From the NCBI GenBank assembly GCA_030608745.1, contig JAUWDQ010000006.1:1-21535 (forward strand): DNA of 21,535 nt, given 5' to 3'. Position numbers and translations under genes: made by a program. The DNA is from Pseudomonadota bacterium. GTDB lineage: Bacteria; Desulfobacterota; BSN033; WVXP01; G020346125. Under the pieces are notes generated by a model. That model saw only the letters and a program-made list of their open reading frames with translations. It ran no database searches and had not been told where the DNA came from. Below, in pieces: positions 1 through 8,505 of this stretch; the stretch's first letter is position 1, and every line of letters starts with the position of its first letter.

Positions 1-14
1 CGATGAAAAAATAG

Positions 15-235
15 AATGCTGGAATATTGGAAGAATGGTTAGGGGCGAAGTCCCTAAGTTCGTTCGTTTCCCTGAACCCATTATTCCACCATTCAAAAAT
101 TCCAGCTAGGACGATACTCCTGGGTTCTTTTCTTGCTGTAAACCCATCATTCCAGTATTCCATTATTCCAAGATTCTAGATGGGCCGAAGCCTCGGAGTT
201 CGATTTTTTCGCTAACCATTCTCGGTGAAGCGAAA
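15..235. repeat. Degenerate intergenic repeats downstream of pilQ
   Basis: This non-coding stretch is made of short related words. On the minus strand, 143-170 reads as three runs of the type TGGAATAATGG, and a second copy lies at about 77-106. An inverted pair GCTGGAAT (18-25) / ATTCCAGC (99-106) is reinforced by GAATGG (33-38) / CCATTC (89-94). A second imperfect direct repeat of about 45 bp (GGGCGAAG... at 43 and GGGCCGAAG... at 182) flanks it. Near the pilQ stop, TTTCGCT (207-213) and AGCGAAA (229-235) can form a 7-bp stem. No clear T-tract follows that stem on the minus strand, so it is not a convincing intrinsic terminator. It is probably a dispersed repeat family rather than a gene. 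Confidence 0.55.
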
Positions 236-241
236 CGCTGC

Positions 242-2965
242 CTACACCCAATCCTTCAAGACCTTGGGGGAGATAAAGATCAGGAGATCCTCTTTTATTA
301 AGGTTTTCTTTTCATACTTAAAGAACCACCCAAAAAGGGGAATTCTAGAGAAGAAGGGAATTCCCATCTGAGTTTTGCCCTCATCGATGTCGTAAACCCC
401 CGCGATGACAACAACGCCGTTGTCCCTGACCAGGACTTCAGTTACGGCCTCCTTCTTCTTAATGGTGGGAACGCCCTGAACTGCCCGATCGAAATCCGGC
501 TCATCATTGGAGGCCTTGATCTTCAGCTTGATGTTTCCATCGTTGGTTACATGGGGGGTTACGACCAATTTCAGGTTGGCCTCGATGAACTCCGTCGTCA
601 CCGTGCCCTCTTCGGTTATCTTCAGATAGGGGATCCTATCCCCCCGTTCAATGTAGGCCTCCGTATTATCCAGGGTGGCGATCCTCGGGCTTGATATGAC
701 CTTCCCTCCGCCCGACTCCTCCATGGCATGGAGGGTAATATCTAAATTTCTGAGTCCCACAACATCCGATAACCACCCGAAACTGATGGCTCCCGCGGGG
801 TTCCCCACGGGAAGGTTGATCAGGGTATCGGTTCCGAGAAGGCCTCCGGAGATGGTGGATGTCCCCTTAGGATTAGCTCTGTTTCCGTGTATTTTTGTAG
901 CTGTTCCCCCCCAAATCACCCCGAGCTCCCTGGTAAAATTGGCGTTGGCTTCGACGATCCTGGCCTCGATCAATATCTGAGGGGTTTTGGTATCCAGGGA
1001 TGCGACCAATTCCTTCGCCTCATTGATGGCGGACTGGATATCCTTGACGATCAGCACGTTGGTACGCTCATCTACGCCGACGGTCCCCCGGTCGGTCAGT
1101 ATCTCCTTGATCTGCTCTTGCAGATCCTTGGCCGTGGCGTAGTTCACGGGGATAAGCTCGGTGCTCAAATCCTCCAGTTTCTCTTTGGCCCTCCTGGCGG
1201 CTAGTACATCTTCCTCTTCCTTCTTCAATTTGTCAATGGGGGCCACTCGGATTACGTTACCGATCCTCACCTTGCCCAAATCGTTGGATTGTAAAATGAT
1301 ATCCAAGGCTTGATCCCACGGGACGTCAACGAGACGTAGGGTCAGCTTGCCCTTGACATCCTCACCGGCAATAATATTGAGATCGCTCACCTCTGCTATC
1401 AATCTCAGGATATTGTTGATATCGGCGCCCTTGAAATCCAGGGATAACTTTCTCCCAGTATACTGCTTCTGGGCCACCAACACGTCCAGGATGCTTTCCT
1501 TTTCCCTCAGGAGCTCTGCAGGGGCTTCCTCTTTTTCGGCCTTTTTTTCAGCGGAACCAGGAGCCTCTTGAGCGGCCTTTGGTCCTTCCTGAGGAACCTC
1601 TTCTCTTTCGATGGCCTGAGTTTTCTCGGGGGGTTCCCCCGTAGCTTCGGGGGCCTCGGCCTTAGCCACTTGGGATTCCGGCTTAACCTCTTCACTTACG
1701 ATCACCTCCGCCTTCGCCAACTGGGATTCATCTGGTTCGGTTTTTTTGATAGCTCGACCGTGGCCAATGGGCTTGGCCGGCTTCTCAAAATCCAGGTAGA
1801 TTCGTTTGCCCTCCTGGGTTGCCTCAAAATCAACCCCTTCCCTCAGGCGAACGATGATCCTCACATCCCTAGAAGTCTCCGACTTCACATTATAGAGGTT
1901 GATATAATCAACGGCGCTTTCAAAGGCCTTGGTATCCACTCCCCTTTTCAGTCTTTCTGGTACCCTCATTTTTTTCAGATCCAGGGCCACTGCCTTTTCC
2001 GATATTTTGAAGACATCGTAGGTGGCCGCATCAGAGGTAGAGACGATGATCCTCGATTTGTGATCCATCTGTTTGAAATCGATTCCCGTCAACGTCCCCA
2101 ATCTCTCGACCTTGGGGGGACCCTCCTCCGTTATACCAAGGGAGACAACCAATCGGTTCTCGGCCCTTTGGATCTGAAACGGTGGCAACTGGGGGCGAGC
2201 CGAATCAAAGACGAAACGGGCCTTCTTGGGGTGCTGTCCCAGTCGAACCCTTTTCAGGAGAGGGTGGTCGACCTGGACGAGGTTCTTCGGATATTCCTTT
2301 TCCACATTCCAGATATCGATCACGAGACGCGGGGGGTCTCCCAGCTTGAAGGAATTGTAATTCCCTATCTTTCCATCTCCGACCAAGGTAACATGGATCA
2401 CCTTCTCCCCTTTATCCACGAGGATTTGGGTGATCTTTTCCGCCTTCGCCTTTATTTTTACGGCCTCCGGGGGGATCTTCTCCTCGGCCACCTCGACCTT
2501 CTCCCTTGCCTCCTCGGCCACTCCCACTCGTTCCACATCCACAAAGAGCTTCTTCTCCACCTTGGTGATATTATAGTTGACCGTCTGGGTTAAACCGATC
2601 TCAATCCTCCCCTTCCCCTCAAATTGGCCGATGTTGATCTGGGTCAATGTGCCGTTGTTCACCTCGATGGGAACGGGGATATCCTCAAATTCACCGTTGG
2701 GAACATCGATGGCGATTCTAAGGGGGTCCGTCAGGAGCTTAAAGAAGGTATATTTGAGGGGTTCAGATCCCTCTATGATGACACGGGTGTAATTGGGTTC
2801 CTCTTGGAAACGGATCTCCTTAATCCTGATGGACACTCCCCCCATTGTCTCCGGTGTCATTGGTTTTGTGGGCCCCCGAGCACAGCTACCGAGGGCACAG
2901 ATGAGGAAAACGAACCCCAAAGGGCAAATCCATCGAATTGGTTTCTTAAAAAATGAATGTTTCAT
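242..2965 (-). CDS. pilQ: Type IV pilus secretin PilQ (lipoprotein, three AMIN domains)
   Basis: This is the outer-membrane secretin through which the T4P fibre passes. At 907 aa it is at the long end for PilQ. The N-terminus carries a lipoprotein signal with lipobox LGSC and the acylated Cys at 28. Three AMIN-like beta domains (about 46-148, 176-277 and 288-395) would bind peptidoglycan. An E/K/P/A-rich linker (about 405-490) follows, then the secretin/TonB short N-terminal (STN) domain (about 503-577), an N1/KH-like domain (about 602-660), and the secretin barrel (about 662-904) with ISSPRIATLDN, VTPH and the C-terminal signature GIPFFSRIPLFGWFF. The ATG overlaps the pilP stop by 4 nt (ATGA) and follows a GGGGGAG ribosome site. 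It is the last gene of pilMNOPQ. The assignment is very secure; the lipoprotein nature is read from the signal only. Confidence 0.97.
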   Translation of the reverse strand: MKHSFFKKPIRWICPLGFVFLICALGSCARGPTKPMTPETMGGVSIRIKEIRFQEEPNYTRVIIEGSEPLKYTFFKLLTDPLRIAIDVPNGEFEDIPVPIEVNNGTLTQINIGQFEGKGRIEIGLTQTVNYNITKVEKKLFVDVERVGVAEEAREKVEVAEEKIPPEAVKIKAKAEKITQILVDKGEKVIHVTLVGDGKIGNYNSFKLGDPPRLVIDIWNVEKEYPKNLVQVDHPLLKRVRLGQHPKKARFVFDSARPQLPPFQIQRAENRLVVSLGITEEGPPKVERLGTLTGIDFKQMDHKSRIIVSTSDAATYDVFKISEKAVALDLKKMRVPERLKRGVDTKAFESAVDYINLYNVKSETSRDVRIIVRLREGVDFEATQEGKRIYLDFEKPAKPIGHGRAIKKTEPDESQLAKAEVIVSEEVKPESQVAKAEAPEATGEPPEKTQAIEREEVPQEGPKAAQEAPGSAEKKAEKEEAPAELLREKESILDVLVAQKQYTGRKLSLDFKGADINNILRLIAEVSDLNIIAGEDVKGKLTLRLVDVPWDQALDIILQSNDLGKVRIGNVIRVAPIDKLKKEEEDVLAARRAKEKLEDLSTELIPVNYATAKDLQEQIKEILTDRGTVGVDERTNVLIVKDIQSAINEAKELVASLDTKTPQILIEARIVEANANFTRELGVIWGGTATKIHGNRANPKGTSTISGGLLGTDTLINLPVGNPAGAISFGWLSDVVGLRNLDITLHAMEESGGGKVISSPRIATLDNTEAYIERGDRIPYLKITEEGTVTTEFIEANLKLVVTPHVTNDGNIKLKIKASNDEPDFDRAVQGVPTIKKKEAVTEVLVRDNGVVVIAGVYDIDEGKTQMGIPFFSRIPLFGWFFKYEKKTLIKEDLLIFISPKVLKDWV

Positions 2966-3546
2966 CTCACTCCCCCTTCCTCAGGTTTTCTCAAACGTAT
3001 GGAGATCTCTTTCTCTTTGATCTGACCGAATATATCCTTATGGGTCTGTTTGATGATTACTCGATCCTTGCGGATCTCTTTAACGCGCCCGTTCTCATGG
3101 CCAATTAGGGTTCCCTTGGTGATAATAAATCCCTTTCCGCTGGCATCTTCCAGCAAGGCCCGATATCCCGCCGGTCCCTTCAAAATTCCCACCAACTTCA
3201 GCTCGCTCACATCATATCGTTGAAGGGGGGTAAGGCGAGCTGTGGCGGTAGGCTTCTTGGGTCCCAGGGTGATAAAGGGTTTAAAGGGGTCTCGTTTCCC
3301 CGCGGGGTTATAAGTATAGACAGGCTCCTTCTTTTCGTCTGGAACCTTATTCGTCACCTTTTCCTCCTTCTTTTGGGAAGATGGCCTAAGGCGTCGCTGT
3401 TTCTTTATGACGGTCGGTTTAGCGGGTTTCGATCCGCCTTCACAGCCCCAGATGAGGAGAAGGGAAATGCCCACCACAAAGAGGGGTTTGAGGCAATACC
3501 CTCCAACCACCCTATTTCCCGCCCTTAGTTTTCGTTTTCTTTTCAC
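2962..3546 (-). CDS. pilP: Type IV pilus assembly lipoprotein PilP
   Basis: PilP is the inner-membrane lipoprotein that links the PilN/PilO dimer to the PilQ secretin. The 194-aa protein starts with a basic stretch and a hydrophobic signal ending at a Cys at residue 35 (context IWGC; the Trp at -2 is unusual for a lipobox). A Pro/Lys-rich disordered segment follows (about 38-85), containing the typical YNPAGKRDPFKPF motif, then the C-terminal beta domain (about 105-190: LSELKLVGI-like start, GYRALLEDASGKGFIITKGTLIG). The start is GTG at 3546, chosen because a strong GAGGAGGGGGG ribosome site precedes it. This makes the gene overlap the end of pilO by 35 nt. It overlaps pilQ by 4 nt. Confidence 0.95.
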   Translation of the reverse strand: MKRKRKLRAGNRVVGGYCLKPLFVVGISLLLIWGCEGGSKPAKPTVIKKQRRLRPSSQKKEEKVTNKVPDEKKEPVYTYNPAGKRDPFKPFITLGPKKPTATARLTPLQRYDVSELKLVGILKGPAGYRALLEDASGKGFIITKGTLIGHENGRVKEIRKDRVIIKQTHKDIFGQIKEKEISIRLRKPEEGGVR

Positions 3547-4198
3547 TGCCCCCCTCCTCGGTCTCGAGAAAGCGAAAGGTGGTGGCCAGGCATGAGGTTT
3601 TCAGCACCGTCTCGCCTTCCATTTGCTTTACATCTCCCATGGAGAAGTTGAGGATGTTGATGATTCTGTCCAGTTTGCTGATCTTATCGAAGAATATGGC
3701 CACGTTGTGATAACTCCCCAGCATGGTCAACTCCAAGGGAACCCGGGCGTAAAATTCCTGGGGTTCTTCAGGTTTTGGTTTGCCGGATTTTCCGGGTTTT
3801 TGCTTGTCGGGTGTCTCGGGTTTCGCTCCGACGCGTTCCTCGGGTTTTGGTTTGAAGAGGAGAAACTCCAAGCCCGACCCCTTCCCCAGGCTTGAGATAT
3901 TCCGAAGGAGGGTTGGAATCTCCTTTTTGTTGGGAAGCTGGGCCAGGGCCAAGGTAAGCTTCCTCTGTAGGGCCTCGTCCTCTTTCTGAAATTTAGCCAG
4001 CTCTCGTTCGACGGCCTGGCTCTCCTTCAACTCCTTATTTAATTTGCCCAGTTCCCGCTTCAGGCCATCCAGCTTCTCCCGCTGGGGAAGATGGAGGAGA
4101 TAGGTATAGAGACCTGAGATAACCACTACGAATGCTAGTAAGATAAGGATCTTCTTCGACGTGGGTAACTTGGCAATGGTATCCATGGAAACGGCCAT
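3512..4198 (-). CDS. pilO: Type IV pilus inner-membrane protein PilO
   Basis: PilO is the partner of PilN in the inner-membrane alignment subcomplex. From the chosen ATG at 4198 it has 228 aa: a short cytosolic N-terminus, one membrane helix (about 17-36), a periplasmic coiled coil (about 40-80, heptad-like L/E/K pattern), a Lys/Pro-rich insertion (about 116-146), and a C-terminal ferredoxin-like domain (about 148-228) with the recognisable LTMLGSYHNVAIFFDKIS segment. An upstream in-frame GTG at 4213 would overlap pilN by 4 nt but has no ribosome site. The ATG at 4198 is preceded by AAGGGGGATGTC and is preferred. The end overlaps pilP by 35 nt. Confidence 0.93.
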   Translation of the reverse strand: MAVSMDTIAKLPTSKKILILLAFVVVISGLYTYLLHLPQREKLDGLKRELGKLNKELKESQAVERELAKFQKEDEALQRKLTLALAQLPNKKEIPTLLRNISSLGKGSGLEFLLFKPKPEERVGAKPETPDKQKPGKSGKPKPEEPQEFYARVPLELTMLGSYHNVAIFFDKISKLDRIINILNFSMGDVKQMEGETVLKTSCLATTFRFLETEEGGSEKKTKTKGGK

Positions 4199-4209
4199 GA
4201 CATCCCCCT

Positions 4210-4755
4210 TCACTGTATAACGGTAGTGGTGATGGTAAATTTCTTGATGTTTACGTCGGTCCCCGCTGGTTTGAAGCGTTCGGTAACGATCAATTCGATA
4301 CCGCGGAAAGATTTCGAGCGCTGAAGGTTGGTCATGAAATTGGCGATCACCTCATCGGAGAGCGCCCACCCCCCCAGTTCCAATTGGGCTCCCTTTTTCT
4401 TCAGCGTCCGGAGACACATCTTATCAGGCATGTGCGTGCTCAATTCATCCAGGATCCGGACCGGCCTCCCTTTATTCTTTTTTAATTCGTTGATGATCTC
4501 CAATTTTTTCTCAAGAAGCTTTATGTTCGCCTTATACTTCCCGATCTGTTGTTTCAGAGCCCGCAGCTTCTCTAATTCCACCTTTTTGTCTTTGATCTGC
4601 CTCTCCAGCGCGTCCGATTGGTTCCAGTATATCCATTGAAAGAGTCCGATGATGAAAAAGACCAAAAGCAGAATGAAGACGGAAATGGAGATCTCCTTGC
4701 GGAGGCCCACCTTCCTCCTAACAGCCCTCGCCATCAACAAATTAATGCGAATCAT
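4210..4755 (-). CDS. pilN: Type IV pilus inner-membrane protein PilN
   Basis: This is a 181-aa bitopic inner-membrane protein. The cytosolic N-terminal peptide MIRINLL is the segment that docks into PilM. A membrane helix (about 22-44), a coiled coil (about 47-95) and a periplasmic alpha/beta domain (about 100-181) follow. The family's conserved motif is usually INLLP; here the fifth position is Met (INLLM). The ATG overlaps the pilM stop by 4 nt and has a GGAG site 4 nt upstream. Position in the order M-N-O-P-Q and overall architecture make the call secure. Confidence 0.94.
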   Translation of the reverse strand: MIRINLLMARAVRRKVGLRKEISISVFILLLVFFIIGLFQWIYWNQSDALERQIKDKKVELEKLRALKQQIGKYKANIKLLEKKLEIINELKKNKGRPVRILDELSTHMPDKMCLRTLKKKGAQLELGGWALSDEVIANFMTNLQRSKSFRGIELIVTERFKPAGTDVNIKKFTITTTVIQ

Positions 4756-5810
4756 TTGTCTCCTACCCTCCTTAAGGCCAGGCCGACACTGACGGCCATA
4801 ATTGGCTCCATTTCCTTGAGATAGTCAACGTCCAAATCCCTCTTGGAACAGTCAATCTCTTTGAAGGGATTGGCGATCTCGACCGGGATGCCAGCCTGTT
4901 GTTCGACGACGTTTTCAATACCATTTATCTTTGCGCAGCCTCCGCTCAAAAAGAGTTTATCGACTTTTTCTTGGGCGCTCGCGGAGCGGAAGAAGTCCAA
5001 CGACTTAGCAATCTCGGTAGCCAGGGAATTTAAGGCAGAGTCCAGGACCTCTCGTACGACCTTTTGACTTGCTTCATCCATGCGATTGCCCAATTTCATG
5101 GATTCGGCTTCATCAAAGTCCACATTGAGTTGCCTTTGGATCTCCTCGGTAATGGCGTTTCCACCGGTAAATATGTCTCTGGTGAAGGAAGAGACTCCTC
5201 TTTTCAAAATATTGATATTCGTTACACTCGCCCCCATATTGGCGAGGGCAATAACCTCGTCCTGGGCTACGGGGTAATTTGCCTCGAACATATTTTCGAG
5301 GGCAAAAGAATCAATATCAACGATAACGGGATTGAAGCGTGCCTCGTGGATCACGGACAGATAGTCATTGATGATGTCCTTTTTTGCCGCCACCAATATG
5401 ACGTCCATCAACTCCTCGTTCCCCTCAGTGGAACCAAGAATTTGAAAGTCGATGTTTACGTCATTGATGTCAAAGGGAATATATCGTTCCGCTTCCCATT
5501 GGATAGATTCCTCGAGTTGATCCTCCGTCATCTCAGGGATGTTGATCTTCTTGACGATTACGGAATGACCCGATACTGAAATCACCACATCCTTGCTCTT
5601 TATCCTCAAAGCGCTGGCCAGCCCTTTGATCGAATCAACTATGGTTACCGAATCCATGAGAGCTCCATCGACGATGCCCTCGGGGGGTAAAGGAGCAATT
5701 CCGAAGTTTCTCAACTGATAGCCCCCCTTCATCTCTGCCAGTTCTACCAACTTGATGGAACTGGAGCCGATATCTAAGCCGACCACGTTGCCCTTCTTCG
5801 AAAATAGCAT
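4752..5810 (-). CDS. pilM: Type IV pilus assembly actin-like ATPase PilM
   Basis: PilM is a cytosolic FtsA/actin-fold protein that recruits PilN and couples the cytoplasmic motor to the membrane complex. The start is set at the ATG at 5810, giving 352 aa, because AAAGGAG lies 7 nt upstream. An in-frame ATG at 5855 has no such site and would add 15 atypical residues. Visible motifs are the first phosphate loop GLDIGSSSIKLVEL (from residue 11), a second phosphate loop ALANMGASVTNI, and the adenosine motif LFLSGGCAKINGI near the C-terminus. It is the first gene of the pilMNOPQ set, separated from the upstream sigma-54 activator gene by about 109 nt containing hairpins. Confidence 0.96.
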   Translation of the reverse strand: MLFSKKGNVVGLDIGSSSIKLVELAEMKGGYQLRNFGIAPLPPEGIVDGALMDSVTIVDSIKGLASALRIKSKDVVISVSGHSVIVKKINIPEMTEDQLEESIQWEAERYIPFDINDVNIDFQILGSTEGNEELMDVILVAAKKDIINDYLSVIHEARFNPVIVDIDSFALENMFEANYPVAQDEVIALANMGASVTNINILKRGVSSFTRDIFTGGNAITEEIQRQLNVDFDEAESMKLGNRMDEASQKVVREVLDSALNSLATEIAKSLDFFRSASAQEKVDKLFLSGGCAKINGIENVVEQQAGIPVEIANPFKEIDCSKRDLDVDYLKEMEPIMAVSVGLALRRVGDK

Positions 5811-5862
5811 GGGTTTACTCCTTTCCCGCTTGTGCTCAATCCCCGAGGAGAGCAAGTCAAAA

Positions 5863-5912
5863 CTATTTCAGCGAGCCCAATACGAGCGAAATAGGTAACT
5901 CGATTTGCGAGT
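5863..5912 (-). repeat. Hairpin cluster between activator gene and pilM
   Basis: Between the regulator stop (5920) and pilM two inverted repeats occur. CTATTTC (5863-5869) pairs with GAAATAG (5888-5894). On the transcribed strand this extends by GC/GC with one bulge to about 9 bp, with a loop of about 13 nt, and is followed by TTTTG. A second stem, ACTCG (5898-5902) / CGAGT (5908-5912), lies just upstream in the transcript. The first could act as a weak terminator, an attenuator or an RNA-processing site. It also looks like a dispersed palindromic repeat. No good promoter was found downstream of it. Confidence 0.45.
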
Positions 5913-5919
5913 CGAAGTA

Positions 5920-7284
5920 CTAAGCCGCAGCAATAGAATATTTCTTCAGCTTCTCCCTTAAGGTGGATCGAGAGATTCCCAGCATCCTCGCTGTCTTCGA
6001 TTTATTCCCATCCATCATCATCAGAACATCCATGATATGCTTTTTTTCCACGGTCTCCAGGGCGAGATCCTCGGTATCCGAAGTCCGATCTTCGAGGCCC
6101 TCCATTTGACCCTTCCTCAACTCAATGGGGAAATGGTCGGGTAGTATTTCCTTGCCATTGGATAAGATCATCGCCCGCTCGATAATATTCTTCAATTCCC
6201 TTACGTTTCCAGGCCACTGATAATTGAGCAAATATTCGCTTGCCGCCTCTGATATTCCCGTTACGTTCTTTCCCAATTCCTTATTATTTTCCTCGATAAA
6301 GAGGTTCCCCAAAGGCAGGATGTCTTCCATCCTCTCCCTCAGGGGCGGCATTTCAATAACCATAACCTTTAGGCGGTAATACAGGTCCTTTCTAAACTGT
6401 CCCCCGTTGACCAAGGCTGATAAATCTTTGTTGGTGGCGGCTATAATTCGGACATCGACAACGATTTCCCTTTCCCCCCCTACCCTCATGAATCTTTGGT
6501 TCTCCAGAATCCTTAGAAGCTTTGTTTGGAGGTAGGATTTCATCTCAGCGATTTCGTCTAGGAAGATGGTTCCCCCATTGGCCAGTTCAAAAAGGCCTTT
6601 CTTCGTTCCCTTGGCATCGGTGAAGGCCCCCTTTTCATAGCCGAAAAGTTCGGTCTCCAGCAAATTTTCCGGGATTGCGCTGCAATTGATCTTCATCAGC
6701 GGTTTATTGACTCTCTTACTCCGGTAATGAATGGCATTCACGGCCAATTCCTTTCCCGTGCCGCTCTCCCCTTGAATCAAAACGGACGTCCTCGGGGTTT
6801 GGCTGATCATCTCGATCAGCTCCATCACATTCTTTATAAGAGGGCTATTACCAAAAATTTCGATACCCTCATGTTTCTCCTTTCCCTGTCGCCGTAACTG
6901 GCGGATTTCATTTTTTAGGTTCTGCGTCTCCAGGGCCTTTTGGATAAGGATTTTCAGCTCCTCCAGCTCAAAAGGCTTATCGATGTAATCATAAGCCCCT
7001 GACTTCATCGCCATGACTGCTGTCTGGACATCGGAATAAGCGGTCATTACGATAACCATAAGGTCGCTTTCAATCTCCTTTATGCCCTTTAGAACATCGA
7101 GTCCATCCATATCGGGGAGTCGGATATCCAGCAAAATCAAGTCAAAAAAATGTTCCTTAACAGAAGATATCGTCTGTCCGCCTGTCTCCGCGGTAGAGAT
7201 CGCATACCCCTTCTTCTTGAGGACATCGGAGAGCGTTTGCCGCATAACCTCATCATCATCCACGACTAATATGGCCGGTTTCAT
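5920..7284 (-). CDS. NtrC-family sigma-54-dependent response regulator
   Basis: This 454-aa transcription activator acts with sigma-54 RNA polymerase. The receiver domain (1-115) has the acidic pocket D9-D11, phospho-acceptor D53 (LLDIRLPDMDG), T81 and K103. The AAA+ domain (about 143-370) has Walker A GESGTGKE (172-179), the sigma-54 contact loop as GAFTDA (219-224) instead of the textbook GAFTGA, and Walker B TIFLDE (239-244). A Fis-type helix-turn-helix ends the protein (NKSKTARMLGISRSTLREKL). Its gene follows the histidine kinase gene by 17 nt, so the two should form a cognate pair. A sigma-54 promoter heads the whole operon, which suggests self-regulation. It could be called PilR-like by context only. 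Confidence 0.95.
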   Translation of the reverse strand: MKPAILVVDDDEVMRQTLSDVLKKKGYAISTAETGGQTISSVKEHFFDLILLDIRLPDMDGLDVLKGIKEIESDLMVIVMTAYSDVQTAVMAMKSGAYDYIDKPFELEELKILIQKALETQNLKNEIRQLRRQGKEKHEGIEIFGNSPLIKNVMELIEMISQTPRTSVLIQGESGTGKELAVNAIHYRSKRVNKPLMKINCSAIPENLLETELFGYEKGAFTDAKGTKKGLFELANGGTIFLDEIAEMKSYLQTKLLRILENQRFMRVGGEREIVVDVRIIAATNKDLSALVNGGQFRKDLYYRLKVMVIEMPPLRERMEDILPLGNLFIEENNKELGKNVTGISEAASEYLLNYQWPGNVRELKNIIERAMILSNGKEILPDHFPIELRKGQMEGLEDRTSDTEDLALETVEKKHIMDVLMMMDGNKSKTARMLGISRSTLREKLKKYSIAAA

Positions 7285-7301
7285 ATTCTCCCCTAATCAG
7301 G

Positions 7302-8465
7302 CTATTTCGGCAGTGTAATAATGAAGGTTGTTCCCTTATCTACTTTACTTTCAACCCGTATGTTCCCTCCATGCTTCTTTACGATTTGATACGTGATGGA
7401 GAGCCCTAAACCGATTCCCTTTGATCGGGTGGTGAAGAATGGATCGAAAATCTTGTTGATACCATGGGCCGGGATTCCCTTCCCCGTGTCGGAAATCGAT
7501 ATTCGAACGTAATCCTTACCGGGATCAATTAATGGGGCCAACGCGATGGCCTCTGCTTTAATTTTCAACTCCCCACCATTTGGCATCGCCTGGATCGCGT
7601 TCAGGAAAAGGTTCAAAAATACTTGGTGCATCTGATTAAAGTCCACCCTGACCTTCGGTAGGTTGCGGGCGTACTCCTCCGTAAAATTGATGCCCCTATT
7701 GGCGATATTCTTAATGAGAAGTGGAATGATTTCATTCACGATGTCCCTGATATTACAGACCACCAGGCTCAATTTCTGAGGCTTGGCGAAGGAGAAGAAG
7801 GTCTTCAGCAGCTCGTTCAGCCGATCAATTTCCTTGGTGATCCGATTGAGATATTCCCTCTTGGGGTCATCTTGTCTCATCTCCTCACCCAGGGCTTGAG
7901 CCGTCGTTTTTATCCCCGCCAAGGGATTTCGGATTTCGTGGGCGATTCCCGAGGAGAGCTCACCTAAGGATACCAATCGATCCATGCGGAGAATTTCCTC
8001 CTGGAGTTTGAGTATATTGGTCATGTCCCTGAAACTGACGATCTTACCGATTCTCTCCCCGCGCGAATCCAAGTGATCGGTAATGTTAAACCCAATGGGA
8101 ATCTCAACCTTGTCCTTTCTTAAAATGACACCCTCCCTTCTGGAATCCATTTCATCGTGATTCTTAAAGGGAGTGGGCATAGTCTGTTTCTTCTCCTTCA
8201 GGGAAAAAATCGTAAAGGGTTTTCCAACAACCTCTTTCCTTGAATACCCCAGGATTTTCTCCGCCGCCCGATTGAAATGGGTGATCTGTTCCTTCGTATT
8301 CACGAGAATGAGACCGCTGCTAATGCTTTGGATGAGGCTTTCGGTAAAAGTCCTGAGCTGCTGAACATCTTTGTGCTGCCTCTGCATATCCCGCTCCCTG
8401 GCCTTTAATCCATCGCCCTGATTAACCTTGCCCTTCCATGATTCTGTAGATTGTCGTGTTGCCAT
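7302..8465 (-). CDS. Soluble PAS-domain sensor histidine kinase (NtrB-like)
   Basis: This 387-aa kinase has no membrane helix, so it is cytosolic, unlike classical membrane-bound PilS. After a coiled N-terminus comes a PAS domain (about 40-150). The dimerisation/phosphoacceptor helix has H176 in the sequence SSGIAHEIRNPLAG. A HATPase_c domain (about 270-387) shows the N box NLFLNAIQAM, the G1 box SDTGKGIP, the F box FDPFFTTR and the G2 box GIGLGLSI. The ATG at 8465 has a weak ribosome site. An internal ATG at 8387 (residue 27) is preceded by AGGGAG at good spacing and is a real alternative start. The likely substrate is the adjacent NtrC-type regulator. Confidence 0.93.
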   Translation of the reverse strand: MATRQSTESWKGKVNQGDGLKARERDMQRQHKDVQQLRTFTESLIQSISSGLILVNTKEQITHFNRAAEKILGYSRKEVVGKPFTIFSLKEKKQTMPTPFKNHDEMDSRREGVILRKDKVEIPIGFNITDHLDSRGERIGKIVSFRDMTNILKLQEEILRMDRLVSLGELSSGIAHEIRNPLAGIKTTAQALGEEMRQDDPKREYLNRITKEIDRLNELLKTFFSFAKPQKLSLVVCNIRDIVNEIIPLLIKNIANRGINFTEEYARNLPKVRVDFNQMHQVFLNLFLNAIQAMPNGGELKIKAEAIALAPLIDPGKDYVRISISDTGKGIPAHGINKIFDPFFTTRSKGIGLGLSITYQIVKKHGGNIRVESKVDKGTTFIITLPK

Positions 8466-8505
8466 AACTATTCAATCACTTCCCACGGACTTCACCGATT
8501 AACAA

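Noticed and set aside
207..235. Terminator after pilQ
   Set aside because: The 7-bp stem is followed by A residues, not T residues, on the transcribed strand, so an intrinsic terminator is not supported.
1568..2593. Open frame of 341 codons on the plus strand inside pilQ
   Set aside because: It is antisense to a well-supported secretin gene, shows no recognisable domain and has no ribosome site. It is a shadow frame.
5820..5865. Possible internal promoter (TTGACT) for pilM
   Set aside because: No acceptable -10 hexamer is found at 16-18 nt; downstream sequence is G/C-rich.
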